Origin: Chloroflexota bacterium
GTDB taxonomy: Bacteria > Chloroflexota > Anaerolineae > Promineifilales > Promineifilaceae
Reading direction: 5' to 3'
DNA: 6,045 nt
Assembly (NCBI GenBank): GCA_003519205.1
Contig: DOXE01000238.1
Location: 1-6,045, forward strand
Shown: positions 1 through 6,045 of the stretch, piece after piece
How the letters are laid out: every line of letters begins with the position of its first letter
How positions within the stretch are numbered: the first letter of the stretch is position 1
The notes under the pieces: generated by a model
The model's input: the letters and a program-made list of their open reading frames with translations, nothing else
What the model was told of the DNA's origin: nothing
Database searches by the model: none
Translations under genes and position numbers: made by a program

Positions 1-18
1 GTAGCCACGTCGTCGCAT
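1..18 (-). CDS. Possible first codons of a divergent gene (5' end only)
   Basis: On the minus strand an ATG at 18-16 is followed by five open codons (MRRRGY) that run off the window edge. It is preceded, with 11 bases between, by TAAGGAG (36-30), a near-perfect Shine-Dalgarno sequence. That pairing is the only support. Two rival readings exist: another minus-strand frame is open from an ATG at 52-50, and plus-strand frame 1 is open from base 1 to a TGA at 58-60 and could be the end of an upstream gene. No product can be named from six residues. Confidence 0.27.
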
Positions 19-29
19 AATTTAGGTGT

Positions 30-36
30 CTCCTTA
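30..36 (-). promoter_or_regulatory. Candidate ribosome binding site for a divergent gene
   Basis: The minus strand reads TAAGGAG here, matching the anti-Shine-Dalgarno sequence well. It lies 11 bases before the ATG at 18-16, at the long end of the usual spacing. If real, bases 37-122 would be a shared region between two divergently transcribed genes. No convincing -35/-10 pair could be picked out there in either direction. Confidence 0.3.
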
Positions 37-122
37 CCATATTCGTTTTCATCCGAGTGAATGTTTCCGGTTTTTTGGTCGTAGGTAATTCTAATTGTCG
101 TTGAGAGGCCAATAAATTAACC

Positions 123-1340
123 ATGGAAGTACACATTGGAGCAAATCAGGGCACTCATCATAAGTATACGTCACTCATTGCCTCCCGAAAGATCCGTGTG
201 TTGCTCGTTATCACCGGGTTGGCCACAGGAGGTGCCACAAACGTTGTCCTAGATATCGGAAGCCACCTCAATAACCATCCCGACTTTGATGTACAGATCT
301 TGTCAGGTCCGGTGCCCGAAGGCAGAAATGATGTAACGTACTTGGCCTACGAAAAAGGCATTCCTACTCAAATAGTTCCGACTCTGATCAATCACATAAA
401 CCCAATCGTAAATGCGAAGGCGATTGCGAGCATACGGCGGATTATAATCCGGGGCAACTATGATATCGTGCACACTCATTCCTCACAAGCCGGGGTAGTT
501 AAACGTTTAGCGGCTCGCTCCGCGGGGACTCGCTTGATTATCCATCATGTTCACGGTTGGGGTTTGCAGGAAGAGATGTCAGCAGCAACGCGTATGCTAT
601 ACCTAAGCTTGGAGCGACTCTGTGCGCGGTTTACTGACCGATTAATCACTGTATCCAAGCCAGATATAAAAAAAGGTCAAGCTCACCGCATAGCTGGGGA
701 AGATAAGTTTACCCTGATCTATAACGGAATCGAACTGGAAAAATTCCGGCAACCTGTCAATGATGAACAAATGCGCTCTGAATTGGGTTTAGATCCAGGT
801 TGCAAACTTGTAGGGATGATTGGTCGTTTAGATAAGCAAAAGAATCCCTTAGATTTCATTCGAGCCGCAGCTATCGTAAGAAAAGGCTATACAAATGTTC
901 AGTTTCTGTTTGTCGGTGACGGCTCGTTACGTTCTGAATGCGAACAATTGATCAATGAACTTGGTTTGAAAGAGAGCTTTTTTCTACTGGGTTTCAGAAA
1001 TGACGTTGACAGAATTCTGTCCATATTGACAGTAACAGCTATGAGCTCGCTTTGGGAGGGGTTACCCATAGCATTTCTTGAGTCGATGAGTGCTGGTAAA
1101 CCAATTGTTGCCAACAACGTTGATGGTGCGAGCGATGTTGTGATAAATGGGACAACTGGTTTTCTTGTGACTCCGAACCAACCTTCGGAAATGGCAAAGC
1201 ATATTCTCTATTTACTCATTAATGAGAAGCAATGTAATGAAATGGGGCATGTTGCTCAACAACATTCTTGCTATTTTTCCAAGCAACGGATGGTTGAGCA
1301 GATCGAGTCCTTATACAAAGAACTATATTCTGCTTCCTAA
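123..1340 (+). CDS. GT4-family glycosyltransferase (GT-B fold)
   Basis: Likely a cytoplasmic, membrane-associated retaining glycosyltransferase that moves a sugar from a nucleotide-sugar donor to a lipid-linked glycan; donor and acceptor cannot be told from sequence. The 405 residues are a normal GT4 length. The N-terminal Rossmann domain (about 24-195) opens with a VLLVITGLATGGA strand and Gly-rich loop, then carries HTH (117-119) and the HHVHGWG segment (141-147). The donor-binding C-terminal domain (about 196-390) has YNGIE (200-204), GRLDKQKN (234-241, with R235 and K240 at the usual phosphate-contact positions), FVGDG (263-267) and the GT4 E-x7-E signature EGLPIAFLE (E312, E320). The ATG at 123 is the first start after an in-frame TGA at 102-104. 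GAGAGG (103-108) is a possible but distant ribosome site, 14 bases away. Homology proper begins near residue 24, so a GTG start at about 199 is possible. The 619 bases before the next gene argue against tight co-translation. Confidence 0.93.
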   Translation: MEVHIGANQGTHHKYTSLIASRKIRVLLVITGLATGGATNVVLDIGSHLNNHPDFDVQILSGPVPEGRNDVTYLAYEKGIPTQIVPTLINHINPIVNAKAIASIRRIIIRGNYDIVHTHSSQAGVVKRLAARSAGTRLIIHHVHGWGLQEEMSAATRMLYLSLERLCARFTDRLITVSKPDIKKGQAHRIAGEDKFTLIYNGIELEKFRQPVNDEQMRSELGLDPGCKLVGMIGRLDKQKNPLDFIRAAAIVRKGYTNVQFLFVGDGSLRSECEQLINELGLKESFFLLGFRNDVDRILSILTVTAMSSLWEGLPIAFLESMSAGKPIVANNVDGASDVVINGTTGFLVTPNQPSEMAKHILYLLINEKQCNEMGHVAQQHSCYFSKQRMVEQIESLYKELYSAS

Positions 1341-1520
1341 CATTGCGATGAGACTTAATTGAAGCTTATGGTCAATATGGTTTGTCCATTTCTGCAGTTG
1401 AAGTTGCCTATCGTCATAAGATCACAAACCCATTCCTTACATGATCTGCTGCATGGGTTGCTGCCTTAACCGCGGTTTTTTTGCTAGATATAGGTCAAGC
1501 TGTCAACTATAGGCTTTATC

Positions 1521-1540
1521 ACCGGCGGCACAGCGCCGGT
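1521..1540. repeat. GC-rich inverted repeat (hairpin), possibly a weak terminator
   Basis: ACCGGCG and CGCCGGT form a perfect 7-bp stem around the 6-base loop GCACAG. On the plus strand it is followed only by TTAAT, so the U-tract is too short for a strong intrinsic terminator. It lies 180 bases downstream of the glycosyltransferase stop. It could weaken read-through toward the sugar transferase, or be a leftover structure in a decaying region. Confidence 0.4.
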
Positions 1541-1856
1541 TTAATCCACCGTTACAGGGTATGAATTCGTCTTTTTAGGGGGGATTGGTGACTTGGTAGC
1601 TGCAAAGAGCTTCTTTGAGTGGCAAGGTTTACTGTCTTATTCATATGCTGGTTGATCAAGCAGAAATCAGATAAACCTACGCCTTGAATAACGTTTCTGC
1701 TCGTCAGACAAGCTAACCAGTTCCCACAATCGGTGGCAACCTCGTCCTTCTAGTCTCGCAAGAATGCGATAATTCCAAAAAAGTGCCAATAAAGTCTTTT
1801 ATTTCGACGTGATTTCGCCTGAAACACGTGCACATAATTCTACCTTATCATCAATC

Positions 1857-1874
1857 CACTCCTTCCAAGGAGTG
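1857..1874. promoter_or_regulatory. Tight 8-bp dyad upstream of the sugar transferase
   Basis: CACTCCTT, two bases (CC), then AAGGAGTG is a perfect inverted repeat with 8-bp arms. The two-base centre makes a hairpin unfavourable unless the inner pairs open, so a dimeric DNA-binding protein site is one reading. It lies 85 bases before the ATG at 1960, in the likely 5' regulatory region. The right arm contains AAGGAG, but it is too far from any start codon used here to act as a ribosome site. A CATAAT (1833-1838) just upstream resembles a -10 box but has no good -35 partner. Confidence 0.4.
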
Positions 1875-1946
1875 TCAATTAGACAGCTACGTTGGCTAAC
1901 TATTTATCGAGGTACTTGATACCAAGTCAGCCATTGCGAATTCTGC

Positions 1947-1951
1947 AAGGA
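1947..1951 (+). promoter_or_regulatory. Ribosome binding site of the sugar transferase
   Basis: AAGGA sits eight bases before the ATG at 1960, which is ideal spacing, and fixes that start codon. It is the clearest Shine-Dalgarno sequence among the plus-strand genes here. Confidence 0.7.
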
Positions 1952-1959
1952 ACAAAATC

Positions 1960-3444
1960 ATGAGTGAGAAGATAAGTCATAATGTGTTCCAATCAGTCGT
2001 TGGTGTGAATAGAATCGATGCCTTTGTTAGTGGGATCAGAAATCGGCATCAGGGTTTTCAAGCGCCTTTTTCCGAACGTCGCTTGGTCCTAATTATGATT
2101 GACACCTTTCTGCTTGCACTGGCGACAGTAGCGTCAATCCTTCTAAGGGATTGGGTTACGAACTCTGGTTCGAATATCCAGCAGGTTCTTGATCGTTGGT
2201 ATTGGCTAATTCCCTGGTTTGGAATCTGGTTGGGGATTTCCTTCCTCAATGATCTTTATGACATCCCCACTTCCTATAGTAAATACTTGACCGTAACCCG
2301 GATCCTCACAACTGGGCAATTAAGTTTCATTGTCTATTTGCCGATCTCGTTTCTTCTGCTTAATCCTGCATCATCTCTATTAGTTCTAATTTCCCTTGTA
2401 ATAGCAATTCCAGCGGTTACTGGCTGGCGATTGTTTTATATTAAGATCTCGGGATTGCAAGCGTTTCACTATCGTGTACTTATTATAGGTACGGGAAAGC
2501 AGGCAAAATCCATAGCAGGTTTGCTCAAATCAAAAGCTGAACTTAATTTCGAAGTGTTGGGACATGTCGAAGACGATCTGACCAAGCCCGAATCTGGAAC
2601 AGGTAACTTAACCGTAATTGGTGATTTGAAGGATCTGCCTAGATTGATAAGTGAAACCAGAGCTCATGAAATCATATTGGCATCCGATAAAGGGATCAAC
2701 CAAGATATTTTGCAATGTCTAATTGAGTGCCAGGCAAGGGGAGTGCGAATGATTCGTATGCCTGATCTCTATATCAGGCTCAAGCGGCGGGTTCCTATTA
2801 ACGAAATTGATGCCGATTGGGCCTTCCACGCTATACAAAGCCAGGCTCTCTTCTGGCGAATGAAACTCGGTATCAAACGGGTCATAGATATCGTTCTAAT
2901 CCTGTTTGGGCTGCCTATTCTGGGTTTGATCTTACCGTTATTAGCACTGGCGATACGTCTGGATTCGCCCGGACCAATATTTTATCGTCAAGTACGTTGT
3001 GGGCGGGCGGGCAAGCCATTCTATATTTTTAAGTTTCGCACAATGGTTGACAAGGCGGAAAAAGATGGCAAACCTCAGTGGGCCAAGAAAAATGATAGTC
3101 GTATTACCCGTGTGGGACGATTCTTGCGAAAAGCGCGATTGGATGAGTTGCCACAATTGATAAATATCTTGCGAGGAGATATGAGTTTCATCGGACCACG
3201 GCCGGAGCGCCCTGATTTCGTCAACATGCTCAGGGAGAAGGTGCCATTCTACGATACCCGATTGTTGGTCAAGCCAGGTCTCACCGGTTGGGCACAAGTT
3301 CATTACCACTACGGCAATAGCGCAAAGGATGCTCTGGTTAAATTGCAATATGATTTTTACTATATCCGCCACTGGTCATTGTGGTTAGACCTTTATATTC
3401 TCTTCAGGACAGTCGCTGTTGTATTTAAACTTAAGGGGATGTAA
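1960..3444 (+). CDS. Polyprenyl-phosphate sugar-1-phosphate transferase (initiating enzyme)
   Basis: Integral membrane enzyme predicted to transfer a sugar-1-phosphate from a nucleotide sugar to undecaprenyl (polyprenyl) phosphate, the first step of exopolysaccharide or O-antigen repeat-unit assembly. The 494 residues have the large WbaP-like layout. About four hydrophobic segments lie within residues 42-155 (near 42-63, 79-97, 116-134, 137-153). A CoA-binding-like Rossmann domain starts at VLIIGTGKQAKSIAG (173-187). The C-terminal catalytic domain begins at KRVIDI (306-311) with a hydrophobic membrane helix (about 309-333), then DSPGPIFYRQ (335-344), KFRTM (358-362), the catalytic Asp-Glu pair in RLDELPQL (D395, E396), SFIGPRPE (409-416) and KPGLTGWAQV (438-447). 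All core motifs are intact. The start is set by AAGGA eight bases upstream. The sugar (glucose, galactose or another) cannot be read from sequence. The kinase gene follows after 133 bases on the same strand. Confidence 0.95.
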   Translation: MSEKISHNVFQSVVGVNRIDAFVSGIRNRHQGFQAPFSERRLVLIMIDTFLLALATVASILLRDWVTNSGSNIQQVLDRWYWLIPWFGIWLGISFLNDLYDIPTSYSKYLTVTRILTTGQLSFIVYLPISFLLLNPASSLLVLISLVIAIPAVTGWRLFYIKISGLQAFHYRVLIIGTGKQAKSIAGLLKSKAELNFEVLGHVEDDLTKPESGTGNLTVIGDLKDLPRLISETRAHEIILASDKGINQDILQCLIECQARGVRMIRMPDLYIRLKRRVPINEIDADWAFHAIQSQALFWRMKLGIKRVIDIVLILFGLPILGLILPLLALAIRLDSPGPIFYRQVRCGRAGKPFYIFKFRTMVDKAEKDGKPQWAKKNDSRITRVGRFLRKARLDELPQLINILRGDMSFIGPRPERPDFVNMLREKVPFYDTRLLVKPGLTGWAQVHYHYGNSAKDALVKLQYDFYYIRHWSLWLDLYILFRTVAVVFKLKGM

Positions 3445-3505
3445 CAAGAGTCGAGCAAACCGCTGGCCAGATTATAGCTTTCTAGAATTCCTGATAGGGG
3501 GCTTT

Positions 3506-3559
3506 ATGTCCCATGGAAAATCAATTAGAATAAGACGTATTATAGATACCTTAAAATGA
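3506..3559 (+). CDS. Possible 17-codon leader ORF before the kinase gene
   Basis: ATG at 3506 opens 17 codons (MSHGKSIRIRRIIDTLK) ending in TGA at 3557-3559, 18 bases before the Wzz/kinase start. AGGGGG (3496-3501) lies four bases ahead of it: a purine-rich ribosome-site candidate, though spaced closely. The peptide is basic (seven Lys/Arg of 17) and resembles nothing I know. Its position would allow translational coupling to the kinase gene, whose own ribosome site is weak. An ORF this short arises easily by chance, so this is only a candidate. Confidence 0.2.
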   Translation: MSHGKSIRIRRIIDTLK

Positions 3560-3577
3560 TAAGATATCTACAACGGG

Positions 3578-5320
3578 ATGGATGAATTGAACGATTTTGT
3601 GGAGATCCGACATTATATTTCCATATTTTTACGTCGATGGTGGTTGGTACTGCTAACGGCTCTGGTAGCGGCCGGTATCGGTTATGTAGTTAGCCAAAGT
3701 CAAGATCGTGTATATAGGGCAACCACAAGCGTCATCGTTGGCCAGTCTATTCAAGCTACCCAACTTGATAGTCGAGACATTCAAACGAGCGAAAGATTGG
3801 CGTTAACTTACGCTGACATAGCGAGACGTCAGCCGGTTCTGGAAGCTGTCATTGTATCCCTCGACCTGGACTACGCCTGGCAAAACCTGAGAAATCGGGT
3901 GAGGGTTGACTTAGTCCCGGACACGCAACTGCTTGAGATATCTGTTGATGCTAGCTCGCGGGAGGAAGCGATTTCCATCGCCGACGAACTCGCACAGCAA
4001 CTGATCCTGATAAGTCCTACCTCTTTGCAGAGCCCGGAAGATGAAAATGCCCGGCTATTTGTGCAAGAAAGGCTTCAGGATTTACAAAAAAAGATAGAGG
4101 CTAGCCAAGCAAGGCTAGATGAGTTGGCCAGTGCAATGGATGTTGCACCCACTCCCGAGGAAAAATCCCAAATCCAGGCTGAAATGAACGATCTAGAAGG
4201 TATACTCGTTGAGTGGGAAAACACTTATGCCAGGTTTCTACAATTCATCGGCGGTGAAGAGTCGGCCAACTATATCGCGGTTGTCGACAAAGCACACGCC
4301 AGGCTTAATCCAGTTCGGCCGACTATTCGTTTGAACACACTAGTAGCGGGATTAGTTGGCTTCATATTGGCTTTAGGCGTAATTTTTATACTCGATTATC
4401 TAGATGACACGGTTAAGACGGTAGACGATATTAGCCAGGATCTGAATTTGACTCCTCTAGGTACAATTGGCCAATATGGTAATGGAAAATTCCAGGGAAG
4501 GATGATCGTTTCAGAGGATCCCCGTTCCCCAGTAGCAGAATCCTACCGGATCATTCGGAGTAACATCCAATTTATGTTTATTGACAATCCGGGAAGGGCT
4601 ATATTAGTGACCAGCGCAGTGCCTGGTGATGGCAAATCTACTACGGCGGTAAATCTGGCGATTGCTATGGCGCACAATGAAAAAAGAACTGTCATTGTCG
4701 ACGCCGACCTGAGAAATTCGGAACTGCACGAGATCTTCGGCGTTTCCAATAGCAACGGTTTAACGGAACAGCTTCGTCAACCAGAATCTCAGAAAAAAAT
4801 CCATCTCTTCGATACAAAGGTAGAGGGGCTTCAGTTGCTCACCGCTGGTGAACCACCCCCAAATCCCTCGGAACTGCTGGGCTCGCAGCGCATGGTGAAG
4901 TTGGTCGATACTTTAAATTCTGAGGCAGACGTGGTCATTTTTGACAGCCCACCGGCCGCATACGTCACCGATGCCGCCATTTTATCCAGGCTCGTGGATG
5001 GGGTGGTATTAGTAATTTCGGCAGGGAAAACGCGGCGTGACGAGGCTAGGCAGGCCATATTCAATTTGGAGCAGGCAGGTGCTAATATCTTGGGAGTTGT
5101 TTTAAATGGAATGGCCGAGAAACGTGGTGGTTACTATTATCGATACGGCTCCTCCCCTCATGATCAGTCCCTAATTGGTAACCGGATTCGGGCGGGGTTG
5201 CAACAGGCTAGGAACACATTGACCTCAGCATATGAGCGACTGAGGAAGAAAGAGGATGTAATTCAAGATTCAACTCAACTGCCGGATGAAGGAAAGGAAA
5301 TGACCCACAATATCCCGTAA
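3578..5320 (+). CDS. Wzz chain-length regulator fused to BY-type tyrosine kinase
   Basis: Inner-membrane polysaccharide co-polymerase with a cytoplasmic autokinase, expected to set polymer length and output through cycles of tyrosine phosphorylation. The Wzz part has an N-terminal cytoplasmic segment, a first membrane helix (about 19-39), an extracytoplasmic region with a charged helical, probably coiled-coil stretch (about 153-220), and the Pro-containing segment (P245, P248) leading into the second helix (about 252-272). The kinase domain has the oligomerisation motif E321-x2-R324-x2-R327, Walker A SAVPGDGKST (346-355, K353), Walker A' VIVDADLR (372-379, D375 and D377) and Walker B VVIFDSPP (452-459, D456). 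A tyrosine cluster YYYRY (519-523) is the likely phosphorylation site. At 580 residues it is shorter than proteobacterial Wzc (about 720), mainly in the extracytoplasmic part. About 57 residues follow the cluster, including a helical basic segment, whereas such clusters usually sit at the extreme C-terminus. The ATG at 3578 has no good ribosome site (ACGGG directly before it). A terminator follows 36 bases after the stop. Confidence 0.94.
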   Translation: MDELNDFVEIRHYISIFLRRWWLVLLTALVAAGIGYVVSQSQDRVYRATTSVIVGQSIQATQLDSRDIQTSERLALTYADIARRQPVLEAVIVSLDLDYAWQNLRNRVRVDLVPDTQLLEISVDASSREEAISIADELAQQLILISPTSLQSPEDENARLFVQERLQDLQKKIEASQARLDELASAMDVAPTPEEKSQIQAEMNDLEGILVEWENTYARFLQFIGGEESANYIAVVDKAHARLNPVRPTIRLNTLVAGLVGFILALGVIFILDYLDDTVKTVDDISQDLNLTPLGTIGQYGNGKFQGRMIVSEDPRSPVAESYRIIRSNIQFMFIDNPGRAILVTSAVPGDGKSTTAVNLAIAMAHNEKRTVIVDADLRNSELHEIFGVSNSNGLTEQLRQPESQKKIHLFDTKVEGLQLLTAGEPPPNPSELLGSQRMVKLVDTLNSEADVVIFDSPPAAYVTDAAILSRLVDGVVLVISAGKTRRDEARQAIFNLEQAGANILGVVLNGMAEKRGGYYYRYGSSPHDQSLIGNRIRAGLQQARNTLTSAYERLRKKEDVIQDSTQLPDEGKEMTHNIP

Positions 5321-5356
5321 TGGTTCGCCCATTGGCGAGACATACTGGAGAACCTT

Positions 5357-5392
5357 AACGCCACGCATCATATTGGTTGCGTGGCGTTTTTT
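5357..5392 (+). terminator. Intrinsic terminator after the Wzz/kinase gene
   Basis: AACGCCACGCA (5357-5367) and TGCGTGGCGTT (5378-5388) form a perfect 11-bp stem around a 10-base loop. The run of six T (5387-5392) begins in the last two stem bases. The T-run marks it as acting on plus-strand transcripts, ending the polysaccharide genes. On the minus strand the stem is followed by TTAAGG, so it would be at best a weak terminator for the convergent beta-helix gene. A smaller hairpin (TCGCC, CATT, GGCGA; 5325-5338) lies just upstream. Confidence 0.9.
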
Positions 5393-5404
5393 GTGTAGAC
5401 AGCA

Positions 5405-6045
5405 TTACTGGCCACAGAAAATTTGAGGCGAATTGTAGGCGGAGTCGCTGTTAACAAAAAGGATTGGTATCCAAATTTCGGCCCCTTGATTAGATGTTGG
5501 GGAAGGTGGAAGAAGATTATGCTCTTGACAACCAAGGTCGGGGGCAGCCCCATCGAATGAAATGGGCGTTTGTGGAATTAACTCGCCATCAAAAGTGGTA
5601 TATTGCGTAACACCAGCGTCGATGGCGGGTGAGTTGTCTTGCAGGATGAGACTCGAAAAGTCGTCGTCCAGGGTGCCGAATTGACTGTCGGGTCCAGGAT
5701 TAGGTGGGCCGGCGAAGCGTGGATTCTGGCCAAACAAATTACCAGCGCCAAGCTGGCTTTGGGTAGTGTCAGTGCCGTTTCCGTGGAAAAGTGTATAAGC
5801 AACCACCGAGTTCCCGCCCGCCTTTCCCTGCACCCTTGAGACGCCGAATGTCGTCGATTTAACAATGATATTGTTGAAAGCAACCAGATTATCGCCGCCG
5901 GAAATGCCGAAATCGTTGCCATAGAAGGTATTGTTGTAAACGCGGATCGCTTCGACGATATCAGCGCCGGAGTAATCTTCGTCCGTTTGTTCGTTGGGCA
6001 TGAGACCAATGCCGGCCATTTGGTTATTGGCAAACAAGTTGTTAT
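5405..6045 (-). CDS. Secreted right-handed beta-helix protein, choice-of-anchor-Q-like end (C-terminal part)
   Basis: The minus-strand frame is open from the window edge to TAA at 5407-5405, giving about 213 residues of a longer protein. The TTG at 6037 is an internal Leu codon, since the frame continues upstream as NNLFANNQ. The sequence shows Asn-rich beta-helix coils (VYNNTFYGND, LVAFNNIIV, VVAYTLFHGN), then NPRFAGPPNPGPDSQFGTLDDDF, given here as the segments NPRFAGPP and GPDSQFGTLDDD. NSPAIDAG follows (5612-5635), then a closing DLGCQE. This succession is typical of surface or secreted beta-helix proteins annotated with a choice-of-anchor Q domain. Such domains commonly bind or process polysaccharides, but no catalytic residues can be assigned. 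A 38-residue tail follows with a short hydrophobic IWIPILFV and ends FCGQ; no sortase or PEP-CTERM signal is seen. Signal peptide and start lie outside the window. It converges on the kinase gene across an 84-base gap, so it is a separate transcription unit. Confidence 0.85.
   Translation of the reverse strand, partial: NNLFANNQMAGIGLMPNEQTDEDYSGADIVEAIRVYNNTFYGNDFGISGGDNLVAFNNIIVKSTTFGVSRVQGKAGGNSVVAYTLFHGNGTDTTQSQLGAGNLFGQNPRFAGPPNPGPDSQFGTLDDDFSSLILQDNSPAIDAGVTQYTTFDGELIPQTPISFDGAAPDLGCQEHNLLPPSPTSNQGAEIWIPILFVNSDSAYNSPQIFCGQ

Larger units (their letters stand above)
1341..1959. other. 619-base gap with no intact gene; possible gene debris
   Basis: No frame on either strand gives a convincing gene. 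On the plus strand a frame opens at 1352, is interrupted by TGA at 1442-1444 and continues to TGA at 1562-1564 (69 sense codons in all); its second part includes a hydrophobic run AAWVAALTAVFLLDIG. A shifted frame is then open from about 1544 to about 1650. Minus-strand frames across about 1550-1830 are likewise open but for single stops. None matches a family I recognise. The pattern could be a decayed gene or chance. The stretch also holds a GC-rich hairpin (1521-1540), a tight dyad (1857-1874) and the ribosome site of the next gene. Confidence 0.5.

Noticed and set aside
1368..1469. 33-codon ORF from an ATG at 1368
   Set aside because: No good ribosome site, no recognisable features and unrelated to the more open neighbouring frame.
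1468..1482. AACCGCGGTT followed by a T-run, considered as a terminator
   Set aside because: The palindrome has no room for a loop; folding leaves only about three base pairs, too weak for an intrinsic terminator.
1589..1929. 10-base inverted match TGACTTGGTA (1589-1598) and TACCAAGTCA (1920-1929), considered as ends of an insertion element
   Set aside because: A 10-base match within about 600 bases is not unlikely by chance, the match does not extend, no target duplication was seen and no transposase is recognisable between the copies.
2941..3372. 143-codon open frame on the minus strand
   Set aside because: It lies wholly inside the sugar transferase catalytic domain, whose motifs are all intact in the plus frame; the antisense protein shows no recognisable domain.
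3518..3547. TATTAT/TATAGAT at 3538-3547 as a -10 box for the kinase gene
   Set aside because: No -35 element at acceptable spacing; AT-rich spacers give such matches easily.
3445..3577. Cyclic-di-GMP riboswitch, common ahead of polysaccharide genes
   Set aside because: The conserved core segments of the GEMM class are absent and the spacer is too AT-rich and unstructured.
5578..6033. 151-codon minus-strand frame and a 66-codon plus-strand frame (5639-5839) over the beta-helix gene
   Set aside because: The competing minus frame (5405-6045) gives clear beta-helix and SPAIDAG sequence; the other two give low-complexity translations without family features.

Overview
The window carries part of an extracellular or capsular polysaccharide locus. 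Three plus-strand genes cover most of it: a GT4-family glycosyltransferase (123-1340), a polyprenyl-phosphate sugar-1-phosphate transferase that would start glycan assembly (1960-3444), and a fused Wzz chain-length regulator/BY-type tyrosine autokinase (3578-5320). A strong intrinsic terminator (5357-5392) follows the kinase. Beyond it, a gene on the opposite strand (5405 to beyond 6045) encodes the C-terminal part of a secreted right-handed beta-helix protein with a choice-of-anchor-Q-like end.

The organism is probably a bacterium of the Chloroflexota (Anaerolineae/Caldilineae-like). This is an inference from protein style only. The Wzz and kinase domains are fused and the kinase carries a PGDGKST P-loop. 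The beta-helix protein has a 'GPDxxxGTxDDD ... SPAIDAG' ending, and its short tail holds an IWIPIL segment resembling the 'YLPLV' tails I recall from secreted Chloroflexota proteins. Base composition is moderate, by eye in the mid-40s to 50 percent G+C. No rRNA, tRNA, CRISPR array or intact mobile element was seen.

Layout: 1-122 is an upstream spacer, possibly with the first codons of a divergent gene at its left edge. 1341-1959 is a 619-base stretch with no intact gene. It holds a GC-rich hairpin, a tight dyad near the next gene, and broken reading frames that may be gene debris. 3445-3577 is a short spacer with a 17-codon mini-ORF. 5321-5404 is a convergent intergenic region holding the terminator.

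How the genes could work together: the transferase at 1960 would load the first sugar phosphate onto a membrane polyprenyl phosphate. The GT4 enzyme would add a later sugar from a nucleotide-sugar donor on the cytoplasmic face. The Wzz/kinase would control polymer length and output through its phosphorylation cycle. No flippase, polymerase or phosphatase is visible, so the locus must continue outside the window or elsewhere. The beta-helix gene converges on the locus and need not belong to it. I found no convincing new system; the unexplained pieces are the gene-less gap, the dyad, the mini-ORF and the long tail after the kinase tyrosine cluster.
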